Source: Lentisphaeria bacterium (GTDB taxonomy: Bacteria > Verrucomicrobiota > Lentisphaeria > Victivallales > JAUVCU01). Taken from it: a DNA stretch of 5,539 bases. The number at the start of each line of letters is the position of its first letter. The stretch's first letter is position 1. The stretch covers positions 1-5,539 of the forward strand of contig JAUVCU010000134.1 of NCBI GenBank assembly GCA_030590715.1, read 5' to 3'. Below the pieces are notes generated by a model. The model was not told the DNA's origin, searched no databases, and saw nothing but the letters and a program-made list of their open reading frames with translations. Below are positions 1 to 5,384 of this stretch, in pieces. The position numbers and the translations under genes were made by a program.

Positions 1-596
1 GGTCCGGAGAATGAAACATCAAGGTCTTGGAGGATTCCGTCTTCCAGGCCATAGATCAAGCCATGGACATGCAACTCCTGACCGGCACTCCAGGCATCTT
101 GGACAATTGTAGTGTGACACACATTTGCCACTTGTTCTACAACGTTCAGTTCACACAATTTATCAAACCTTTCCGTTTCATCATCAATAGCTTCAAGCTC
201 ATTCTGGTGATAACGGTAAATGTCTTTGATATGGCGCAACCAATTGTCAATCAAACCATGACTGCCTTTCTCCATCGAAGCTTTCACACCACCGCATCCG
301 TAATGTCCGCATATAATAACATGCTTCACTTTCAATACGTCAACTGCATACTGGAGAACCGACAAGCAGCTAAGATCTGTATGTATAACCATATTGGCGA
401 TATTCCGGTGAACAAAAATCTCACCCGGCATCATATCTGCTATTTCAGTTGCGGGCACACGGCTGTCAGCACAACCTATCCATAAATATTCCGGGCTCTG
501 TTGCCGTGACAGCTCTGGGAAAAAGTCTGGGTTATCCCGATTTATCCTTTCTGCCCACACACGGTTTTTATCGAAAATGTTTTTCAAGTGTTTCAT
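1..596 (-). CDS. can: Beta-class carbonic anhydrase, C-terminus cut by window edge
   Basis: Cytoplasmic zinc enzyme interconverting CO2 and bicarbonate. The frame is open from the ATG at 596-594 to position 1, giving 198 residues; E. coli Can has about 220, so only a short C-terminal piece is missing. Zinc-site residues fall at the numbering of the E. coli enzyme: C42, D44 and R46 in the IGCADSRVP motif, and H98 and C101 in CGHYGCGGV. W39, R64 and Y182 match the residues that form the non-catalytic bicarbonate pocket of type II (allosteric) beta enzymes, so bicarbonate-dependent inhibition is likely (inference). The start is supported by AAGGA (plus-strand 605-609), 8 bases upstream, and by the typical MKHLKNIFDKNRVWAE beginning. 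It probably has its own promoter (637-664) rather than being read from the DUF192 gene 110 bases upstream. The family assignment is very secure. Confidence 0.96.
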   Translation of the reverse strand, partial: MKHLKNIFDKNRVWAERINRDNPDFFPELSRQQSPEYLWIGCADSRVPATEIADMMPGEIFVHRNIANMVIHTDLSCLSVLQYAVDVLKVKHVIICGHYGCGGVKASMEKGSHGLIDNWLRHIKDIYRYHQNELEAIDDETERFDKLCELNVVEQVANVCHTTIVQDAWSAGQELHVHGLIYGLEDGILQDLDVSFSG

Positions 597-636
597 TTAC
601 TATTTCCTTATGCTGGTTTAGTTCCTGATTTTAAGA

Positions 637-664
637 AAGCTATTCTTTGTCCTGAAAATGTCAA
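637..664 (-). promoter_or_regulatory. Probable sigma-70-type promoter of the carbonic anhydrase gene
   Basis: On the minus strand a perfect TTGACA (plus-strand 659-664) is followed after 16 bases by TAGCTT (637-642), which matches the -10 consensus at only 3 of 6 positions. It lies in the 110-base gap between the DUF192 stop and the carbonic anhydrase start and would give a leader of roughly 30-35 bases. The strong -35 is the main support; the -10 is weak. No convincing terminator was seen in this gap. Confidence 0.45.
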
Positions 665-706
665 ATATCACAAGCGATTTTTACAAAGATCATAACGTAA
701 TACTAT

Positions 707-1270
707 TTATTTTCTGAATTTTATGTAATCACCTGTTTTTATCATATGTTTGTTACAGAACCCTGCATTAACCTCAACCACATATTTTGAGGAGCTGTGG
801 GATCGGAGTGGCTTCTCGGAGAACGGGATCGTATCTTTGTATATTTTAACGATCTCAAGGTTTTTATTGAGATAGATAATATCGAGTGAGATATAGGTGT
901 TTTTCATCCAGAATGCTTGAGGCTCTTCCTTATCCATTATAAAGAGCATTCCGGAGCTGTCCTTCATGTGTCGCCTATACATCAATCCCAGGACTCGTTC
1001 AGAATCATCGTCTGCTATTTCTATGTTGATCTTTTTAATGACTCCGCTCGTTCTTCCATTGTGAAAAGTCAGTTCTCCATCTTTTTCGAGTGAGGAATCA
1101 TATAGCTCGCCTACAAAATTCTCTCCAAGATCTGTGCTGAGTAGTAGCCCAATCACGGTAACGGCAACAATAAGTACCACCCATACAATGGAACCGTTAA
1201 CTTTTTTCCTGCTCGGTGATGATGCCTTTACACATCTATTGGTAGTGCGTTTCTTTCTTTTTTTTGCCAT
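707..1270 (-). CDS. DUF192 domain protein with N-terminal membrane anchor
   Basis: A 187-residue protein. Residues 1-24 are strongly basic (MAKKRKKRTT and further Lys/Arg), followed by one hydrophobic segment at about 27-45 (SIVWVVLIVAVTVIGLLL). This is a signal anchor without a lipobox, so the rest should lie outside the cytoplasmic membrane. Residues 76-187 form a complete DUF192 domain: ERVLGLMYRR (91-100), GMLFIMD (107-113), the hallmark FWMKNTYISLDIIYL (120-134), YVVEVNAGF (163-171) and the terminal GDYIKF. DUF192 is a small all-beta fold often exported or membrane-anchored; its biochemical role is not established. The ATG is preceded by AGGAT at a normal distance. The gene is flanked by 171 bases upstream and 110 downstream, so it is probably transcribed alone. 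The family is certain and the function unknown. Confidence 0.93.
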   Translation of the reverse strand: MAKKRKKRTTNRCVKASSPSRKKVNGSIVWVVLIVAVTVIGLLLSTDLGENFVGELYDSSLEKDGELTFHNGRTSGVIKKINIEIADDDSERVLGLMYRRHMKDSSGMLFIMDKEEPQAFWMKNTYISLDIIYLNKNLEIVKIYKDTIPFSEKPLRSHSSSKYVVEVNAGFCNKHMIKTGDYIKFRK

Positions 1271-1318
1271 AACGTAATCCTGTTAAAAGCCAGACTATGT
1301 GCTCAGTACTTCATTCTT

Positions 1319-1348
1319 TGTATAGTACTTTGCCGGAGGTGTGATCAA
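1319..1348 (-). promoter_or_regulatory. Possible promoter of the DUF192 gene, flanked by AGTACTT repeats
   Basis: On the minus strand TTGATC (plus-strand 1343-1348, 4/6 to the -35 consensus) is followed after 18 bases by TATACA (1319-1324, 4/6 to the -10). Two copies of AGTACTT (1305-1311 and 1324-1330) bracket the -10 region and could be an operator. Both elements are imperfect, so this is only a candidate. The rest of the 1271-1441 gap holds no gene and no convincing terminator. Confidence 0.25.
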
Positions 1349-1441
1349 CGACACAAGTGAAGATCTATTTCGGACTTATCTTACCCGTTTTATCTTTTTG
1401 TTACCCCCCCCAATGAGACATAGCTTTCTGCTAATCTCCAG

Positions 1442-2341
1442 CTATTGGCTCAATGTTGAGTCTTGGCATTCAATAAGTAATATGTCTTTTAAATCGCAGC
1501 AAGCATGCTCTGCTATTACCGGGCATTTTGCCATTAATAAAAAGAAGATAGGCGCAGATACATCAGAAAGTGTTTCGTAGTTCCCCTGACCCTTGGATAT
1601 TATCATATCAGCAGAATTGAAGATATCGGTAAATTCTTTATTACATAAATTCAATACCGTTCCTGGAAGTTGTGAACCACTTGAGATTGCCTTAGCATGT
1701 TTATCAATACCGGCATCAATTGCATCTGAAAGTGTGATGTCATTTAGTACCGGCCGGTCACGAGTTGCATATGTGACGCTGATCTTCGGGTTTGCTCTTT
1801 TCATCTCCTCAATGAGAATTCTGTCAAAAAAGTGTTCCCCAACATTATCGCCAATATAGAGAATATTATGAGAATTCATCAGTTTATTGCTGAACGAGTT
1901 GAAATTGAACAATTCTTCGCGTTCTTTTTTTATTTTAGAATCTTCAACCATTAATAAAGAAATCAGTTCAGACCCAAGGTCCAGTTCACCATTCGCTCCG
2001 TAGTCAATTATATTCGCGGCAATCGTCAGTTTGACCGCCGTTAATAGAGGAGCTTCACTCTGCTTAACCATATCTTCTACTTTTGGAAGAACATTTCTGA
2101 CGCGGTTTCTGCTTATCTCTTTGATATCATCATACGGATCTTCCTGTCCTGTTTTCTCTCTGATAATATTTAGAATTGCACCCGCCATTTCCGGAGGAGT
2201 ATGATTGAGTGAAAAACCGGGGATTAATTCAGATACTTCATCTAATATCTCTTTTTGCAGGATAACACTGCATTTTGTTGCCCGTGAAACCTGAAGGCAT
2301 TGCTTAAAGAAGCAGGGGATACAATCAAGGTAGGTTTTCAT
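1442..2341 (-). CDS. DUF89/ARMT1-like metal-dependent phosphatase, prokaryotic CxxC type
   Basis: A 299-residue protein of the DUF89 (ARMT1-like, PF01937) family. Characterised relatives are metal-dependent phosphatases proposed to remove damaged or surplus phosphorylated metabolites. Family motifs appear in order: an N-terminal helical part beginning MKTYLDCIPCF with C7 and C10 (the CxxC of the stand-alone prokaryotic subgroup), AANIIDYG (108-115), GDNVGE (164-169) with probable metal ligands D165 and N166, RPVLND (196-201) with probable ligand D201, SGSQLPGTVL (221-230), and KGQGNYE (250-256), whose lysine should contact phosphate. The length is complete. The start codon directly abuts the stop of the upstream EFR1 gene (TAAATG), with GGAG about 12-15 bases before the ATG inside that gene, so the two are very probably one operon with coupled translation. 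The substrate is unknown. Pairing with an iron-sulfur flavoprotein suggests a phosphorylated redox-cofactor-like compound (inference). Confidence 0.93.
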   Translation of the reverse strand: MKTYLDCIPCFFKQCLQVSRATKCSVILQKEILDEVSELIPGFSLNHTPPEMAGAILNIIREKTGQEDPYDDIKEISRNRVRNVLPKVEDMVKQSEAPLLTAVKLTIAANIIDYGANGELDLGSELISLLMVEDSKIKKEREELFNFNSFSNKLMNSHNILYIGDNVGEHFFDRILIEEMKRANPKISVTYATRDRPVLNDITLSDAIDAGIDKHAKAISSGSQLPGTVLNLCNKEFTDIFNSADMIISKGQGNYETLSDVSAPIFFLLMAKCPVIAEHACCDLKDILLIECQDSTLSQ

Positions 2342-3139
2342 TTATAGAATAAACTCCGGTTCTTTTCTTGTTTTAAAATTAGAATGTAATTTATCTTTTA
2401 CTGCTGTCATGACAGGGTCGTTCTGAAAACGGGCTCCTTCAGAGCATGATTTGATGCAGGCATAACAGGAGATGCACTCCTCGTCATTTGAGTTATTGTT
2501 TTCTCTATCAATGGCACCTGTAGGACAAACTGTTGAACAAACTTTGCAGTCCGTGCATAGATCAGAGTCGACATCCGGAACTCCTAGTGATAGCGGAGTT
2601 GCGACCTTATAGGGGCGATTACCAGGGACTGAAATTGGAGTTATATTTTTATCAGAACAAAGAGCGGCAGTTTTCTCCTGTATTTGTCGACCAAAATCAA
2701 CAGCAGCTAAGAGGTCGTCTGTATCAGGGCGGTTGATTGCGATAGGCTGTTCATCGGTTGAAAACGAGTGTTCCCCAATAAATGTAGCAGCGGCAATTGG
2801 TATAAACCCGGCGATTTCAACAATATCGAATAGCTCGATGAGGGCGTCGTCAACTTTTGCATTGCCATACACCGCAACTAGTACAGCAGGCGTATTTTCT
2901 CCTTTAAGTGACCTAAGGCGATCTACTGCTGTCTGAGGAACACGACCAGAATACACCGGAACTCCTATTACTAATATCTCATTTGTTGAACATTCTATTT
3001 TTGTGATTTCTTCCATTGGTGAAGTGATGTCAATGCTCATTGCAAAATCAGCATCTATCCCTTTACATATAGAATCAACTATTTGTTGTGTTGTTTTCGT
3101 CGGTGAAAAGTATACCTCTTTCAGTGTTCTGATTTTCAT
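2342..3139 (-). CDS. EFR1-type flavodoxin fused to 2[4Fe-4S] ferredoxin
   Basis: A 265-residue cytoplasmic electron-transfer protein. The N-terminal flavodoxin-like domain (about 1-180) has the FMN phosphate loop YFSPTKTT (10-17), a second flavin loop GVPVYSGRVP (59-68) and YGNAKVDDAL (91-100). The C-terminal part carries two complete 4Fe-4S motifs: C195, C198, C201, C205 (the last before Pro) and C222, C225, C228, C232. This matches the EFR1 family, widespread in anaerobes, in which electrons pass between low-potential clusters and FMN; the partner is unknown. The ATG follows GAGG (minus strand, within 3144-3149) at normal spacing. It is the first gene of the minus-strand unit and is followed without a gap by the DUF89 gene. 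Its promoter region shares the palindrome at 3183-3202 with the divergent MFS gene. The family is secure; no catalytic activity can be read from the sequence. Confidence 0.93.
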   Translation of the reverse strand: MKIRTLKEVYFSPTKTTQQIVDSICKGIDADFAMSIDITSPMEEITKIECSTNEILVIGVPVYSGRVPQTAVDRLRSLKGENTPAVLVAVYGNAKVDDALIELFDIVEIAGFIPIAAATFIGEHSFSTDEQPIAINRPDTDDLLAAVDFGRQIQEKTAALCSDKNITPISVPGNRPYKVATPLSLGVPDVDSDLCTDCKVCSTVCPTGAIDRENNNSNDEECISCYACIKSCSEGARFQNDPVMTAVKDKLHSNFKTRKEPEFIL

Positions 3140-3168
3140 TTTTCCTCATGTCTCTGTTGTAAATAATA

Positions 3169-3197
3169 TTGATCTGGTTAGGTTAATAGCATATGCT
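3169..3197 (+). promoter_or_regulatory. Candidate promoter of the MFS transporter gene
   Basis: TTGATC (3169-3174) and TATGCT (3192-3197) are separated by exactly 17 bases; each matches the sigma-70 consensus at 4 of 6 positions. The predicted transcription start near 3204 leaves a leader of about 33 bases before the ATG at 3237. The -10 lies inside the palindrome, so a bound regulator would block polymerase, which points to repression if this promoter is correct. Confidence 0.35.
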
Positions 3198-3202
3198 ACT
3201 AA
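3183..3202. promoter_or_regulatory. Operator-like palindrome, site 1 (divergent EFR1/MFS region)
   Basis: The central TAGCATATGCTA (3187-3198) is a perfect 12-base palindrome, extended by TTA/TAA arms to a 20-base dyad with one mismatched pair (A3186/C3199). Its centre is about 44 bases before the MFS ATG and 54 before the EFR1 ATG, so one site could control both directions. Matching sites lie at 4470-4489 and 4901-4924. For the minus-strand unit a possible -10 (TATTAT, plus-strand 3163-3168) would place the site near that promoter's -35 region, where no good -35 is visible. Confidence 0.75.
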
Positions 3203-3236
3203 TTCAAGTACTTTAACATAGGACTCATTTGGTATA

Positions 3237-4394
3237 ATGGCAGAAAGTAAAAAAAAGTTTGATATAAGAAATGTAATAACGGTCTCTTTTGCGCATCTTG
3301 CACACGATACATATTCGGCATTTTTGGCGCCGGTTTTACCTTTGTTGATTGAGCGGCTGGGTATTTCCATATTTCAGGCGGGAATACTGGATGTATTACG
3401 GAAGAGTCCATCTTTGATAAACCCATTTGTAGGAATAATTGCTGATAAGATATGTGTCCGGTATTTTATTGTAATTGCGCCGGTGATCACCACAATATCA
3501 ATGAGTCTTGTTGGGGTATCTCCCAATTATATTGTATTGATGATTCTTGTATTTGTCTCCGGATTGTCATCTGTCCTTTTTCATGTCCCTTCTCCTGCAA
3601 TGGTAAAGCACTTTTCAGGCGACCAATTGGGGAAAGGGATGAGTTTTTATATGTTAGGAGGTGAGTTAGCTCGAACTTTGGGGCCTTTAGTTGTGGTGGG
3701 TGCTGTTTCTTTATGGGGCTTGGAAGGAATTTGCAGATTGATACCGTTCGGGCTGTTTGCATCATCAATTATATATTTCAGATTGAGAAAAGTAACAATT
3801 ACAAAGCCATCTTGTAAATCACATGATATTGGCATTAAAGATACATTAATTGATATGCTACCACTTTTTCTTAGCATATCCGGGTTCATCTTTTTTCAAG
3901 CTGCAGTTAAGTCAGCAATGACGATATATTTACCAACACGCCTGACTGGTATGGGTACATCTTTATGGGCTGCCGGGATATCTTTGTCTATCCTGCAGTT
4001 TTCCGGTGCCGTAGGAGTGTATTTCGCAGGTTCATTTTCAGATAAAATTGGTCGTAAAAAAGTACTGCTTTATAGTTCTATATTAAATCCAGTTCTTATG
4101 TTGGCTTTTGTGAACCTTCAGGGAATGTATATTTTCCCCTTATTAATTCTGTCCGGATTCTTTTTGTTCGCTTCAGGTCCGGTTATGTTGGCTTTAGTGC
4201 ATGATTTTGATACTAAGCACACCTCTTTTGTTAACGGGCTGTATATGACCGTTAATTTTATCTTTTCATCCTTAATGACGCTTTTGGTTGGTATTGCTGC
4301 CGATAAGTGGGGAATGGATTTCACGTATCAGCTTACCGCTTATGTAAGTGCCTGTGCGATACCTTTTGTGTTGTTAATCAAATCAAAAAAATAA
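3237..4394 (+). CDS. MFS transporter, fosmidomycin-resistance (Fsr)-like
   Basis: A 385-residue inner-membrane protein with about twelve hydrophobic segments (roughly 12-36, 46-68, 74-94, 97-117, 135-160, 162-183, then 205-232, 240-265, 275-292, 297-323, 330-352, 360-383) and a short central cytoplasmic loop at 184-204. MFS loop motifs are GIIADKICVR (66-75) and, better conserved, GSFSDKIGRKK (265-275). FAHLAHDTYSAFLAPVLPLL near the N-terminus, SSVLFHVPSPAMV (111-123) and GGELARTLGPL (141-151) resemble E. coli Fsr, a proton-driven drug exporter, so export is the likely direction; the substrate cannot be read. The start is forced: an in-frame TAG lies six codons upstream and no other start lies between. 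Only a weak, distant AGGA (3220-3223) precedes the ATG, so initiation may be inefficient. It diverges from EFR1, sharing the palindrome. C_GCAxxG_C_C genes are often found near transporter genes, as here. Confidence 0.9.
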   Translation: MAESKKKFDIRNVITVSFAHLAHDTYSAFLAPVLPLLIERLGISIFQAGILDVLRKSPSLINPFVGIIADKICVRYFIVIAPVITTISMSLVGVSPNYIVLMILVFVSGLSSVLFHVPSPAMVKHFSGDQLGKGMSFYMLGGELARTLGPLVVVGAVSLWGLEGICRLIPFGLFASSIIYFRLRKVTITKPSCKSHDIGIKDTLIDMLPLFLSISGFIFFQAAVKSAMTIYLPTRLTGMGTSLWAAGISLSILQFSGAVGVYFAGSFSDKIGRKKVLLYSSILNPVLMLAFVNLQGMYIFPLLILSGFFLFASGPVMLALVHDFDTKHTSFVNGLYMTVNFIFSSLMTLLVGIAADKWGMDFTYQLTAYVSACAIPFVLLIKSKK

Positions 4395-4412
4395 TTTTGC
4401 TTGTACAAGGGG

Positions 4413-4442
4413 TAGTTTGATTGGGGAGTGAAACTGTTTTTT
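4413..4442 (+). terminator. Possible weak intrinsic terminator after the MFS gene
   Basis: AGTTT (4414-4418) can pair with AAACT (4431-4435), with a further short inner pairing around a GGGG loop. One G and then six T residues follow (4437-4442). The stem is AT-rich and interrupted, so termination may be partial. It lies between the MFS stop and the palindrome before DUF134, the place expected if DUF134 has its own promoter. Confidence 0.35.
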
Positions 4443-4469
4443 ACAACAAATATTTCCGATCGTCTTGTA

Positions 4470-4489
4470 TTTTTGGCATATGCTATAAA
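4470..4489. promoter_or_regulatory. Operator-like palindrome, site 2 (before DUF134)
   Basis: TGGCATATGCTA (4474-4485) differs from site 1 at one base and keeps the core GCATATGC. The surrounding 20 bases form a dyad with two mismatched pairs, the least perfect of the three copies. The right half, GCATATGCTATAAA, is identical over 14 bases to site 3. Its centre is about 39 bases before the DUF134 ATG, and TATGCT or the overlapping TATAAA could serve as a -10. A site here suggests that DUF134 controls its own gene, perhaps with lower affinity (inference). Confidence 0.7.
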
Positions 4490-4517
4490 GTTAAAGATAT
4501 AGAGAGGGGGAATTTAA

Positions 4518-4862
4518 ATGGCAAGACCAGTTAGTTGCAGGAGAGTAGATTCGGAATTTAATCATACATATTTTAAACCAGCAAGAGTTCCAATGAGTGA
4601 GCTGGAGCAAGTGGATTTGAATGTGGATGAATTGGAAGCGTTAAGGTTAACAAATCTGGAAGAGATGTACCAAAGTGATGCAGCAGAAAAAATGGGTGTA
4701 TCCAGACAGACATTGGGAAATATTTTAAAGTCAGCGCGATATAAGATCACTGATGCTCTTGTTAACGGCAAAGCAATATGTGTATCTGGTGGCGATGTTC
4801 ATTTCAAGAATAAGCGCAAAGGCAAACGGTGCTGCGAAAGAAGTTCTGATACTTCTGAATAA
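4518..4862 (+). CDS. UPF0251/DUF134 family DNA-binding regulator
   Basis: A 114-residue protein with the full family signature: N-terminal MARPVSCRRV (1-10), TYFKPARVP (17-25), the acidic helix LNVDELEALRLTNLEEMYQ (34-52), and a helix-turn-helix like sigma factor region 4 at about 52-75 (DAAEKMGVSRQTLGNIL), ending in ALVNGKAI (80-87). The family (COG1342) is predicted to bind DNA; no ligand is established to my knowledge. The tail from about 96 is Lys/Arg-rich and holds adjacent C105 and C106; with C7 and C88 these could sense thiol state or metal (inference). GAGGGGG (4504-4510) is a strong ribosome binding site 7 bases before the ATG. The gene sits between palindrome site 2 and a clear terminator, so it appears monocistronic. 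It is the best candidate for the protein that binds all three palindromes. Confidence 0.93.
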   Translation: MARPVSCRRVDSEFNHTYFKPARVPMSELEQVDLNVDELEALRLTNLEEMYQSDAAEKMGVSRQTLGNILKSARYKITDALVNGKAICVSGGDVHFKNKRKGKRCCERSSDTSE

Positions 4863-4871
4863 GTTTTACAT

Positions 4872-4894
4872 AACCTGTTAATTCAGGTTTTTTT
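4872..4894 (+). terminator. Intrinsic terminator after DUF134
   Basis: AACCTG (4872-4877) pairs perfectly with CAGGTT (4884-4889) around a TTAATT loop and runs directly into more T residues (4890-4894). It begins 10 bases after the DUF134 stop and ends just before palindrome site 3. It separates the DUF134 transcript from the C_GCAxxG_C_C unit. Confidence 0.8.
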
Positions 4895-4900
4895 AGCAAA

Positions 4901-4924
4901 TATTAATAGCATATGCTATAAATA
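4901..4924. promoter_or_regulatory. Operator-like palindrome, site 3 (before C_GCAxxG_C_C gene)
   Basis: This is the most symmetrical copy. ATAGCATATGCTAT (4906-4919) is a perfect 14-base palindrome, and TATT/AATA arms extend it to 24 bases with one mismatched pair (4905/4920). It starts six bases after the T-tract of the DUF134 terminator, and its centre is about 44 bases before the ATG at 4956. A TATAAA overlapping its right edge (4917-4922) could be the -10; no good -35 is visible because the terminator occupies that area. Confidence 0.75.
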
Positions 4925-4955
4925 ATAAATTTAAGAATTGTAGTAAAGGGTTAAA

Positions 4956-5285
4956 ATGAAGCTGGAAGCAGAAAAATTTTATATTGAACGTCGTGGTAAC
5001 TGTGCTCAATCGGTAATTCATGGTTGGTCACAATATAGTGAAAAAATTAAAAATGGTTCTTTGGAAGTGTCCGACGCTGGGCATGGTAATGCCGATGGAG
5101 GTATGTGCGGTGCTCTGTTTGCTGCAAGTGAGATTGCGGGAGTAGAAAAACGTGAGTTGGTAATTCAGAAATTCAAGGAAAAGTCAAAGGGTCACACAGG
5201 TTGTCGTTCAATTAGGAAATCACGATCACTTAGCTGTGTTGAGTGTGTTGGTACAGCCGCATCAATACTTCAGGAATGTTTATAG
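4956..5285 (+). CDS. C_GCAxxG_C_C family putative redox protein, short form
   Basis: A 109-residue cytoplasmic protein (no signal peptide or membrane segment), shorter than the roughly 140 residues usual for the family. The family cysteines are present: C16 in NCAQSV, C51 in GGMCGALFA, C83 in GHTGCRSIRK, and C94 and C97 in SCVECVGTAA; C108 near the end is extra. The CGAxxG motif is altered here to CGALFA, with Ala56 in place of the usual Gly. The family is described as putatively redox-active, is often encoded near transporter genes and has no proven reaction. AAAGGG (4945-4950) precedes the ATG by 5 bases. It has its own palindrome (site 3) and is followed after 99 bases by the DUF5320 gene with no visible terminator, so the two are probably co-transcribed. 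A role as a thiol or metal partner of this locus is inference. Confidence 0.9.
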   Translation: MKLEAEKFYIERRGNCAQSVIHGWSQYSEKIKNGSLEVSDAGHGNADGGMCGALFAASEIAGVEKRELVIQKFKEKSKGHTGCRSIRKSRSLSCVECVGTAASILQECL

Positions 5286-5384
5286 TTAAATAAATGGAGA
5301 CGCAAACAAATAATTGGAGGAGTATCTGGTAATTGAATAATTTTCACAAGCTTAGTTTTTTAGGAATTTTAAAAGGAGGATGTT

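Noticed and set aside
27..485. A 152-codon plus-strand open frame at the left edge
   Set aside because: It is antisense to the carbonic anhydrase, whose catalytic motifs are unmistakable; the plus-strand translation resembles no family I know.
629..650. An AAGAA/TTCTT hairpin considered as a terminator for the DUF192 gene
   Set aside because: The five-pair AT-rich stem has no T-tract in the right direction and overlaps the better-supported carbonic anhydrase promoter.
1404..1411. A run of eight C residues
   Set aside because: A run this long can slip, but it lies between genes and outside any clear promoter spacer, so no phase-variation role can be supported.
1341..1580. A 79-codon plus-strand open frame running into the DUF89 gene from its 3' side
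   Set aside because: It overlaps the conserved C-terminal end of DUF89 and has no recognisable domain and no good ribosome binding site.
1749..1758. The perfect palindrome ACCGGCCGGT
   Set aside because: It lies within the DUF89 coding region, occurs once, and falls over ordinary conserved codons (the RPVLND motif), so the symmetry is coincidental.
1764..1776. A partial GCATATG match to the operator
   Set aside because: It lies inside the DUF89 coding region, lacks the second half of the palindrome and has no promoter around it.
3146..3426. Overlapping minus-strand open frames of 74 and 75 codons
   Set aside because: They lie antisense to the MFS N-terminus and the divergent promoter region, with no family resemblance.
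4400..4409. The palindrome CTTGTACAAG after the MFS gene
   Set aside because: It has no loop and no following T-tract, so it is not a terminator, and it is not repeated elsewhere in the window.
5294..5332. A 12-codon ATG frame in the gap before DUF5320
   Set aside because: No ribosome binding site precedes the ATG, and the peptide shows no feature worth calling.
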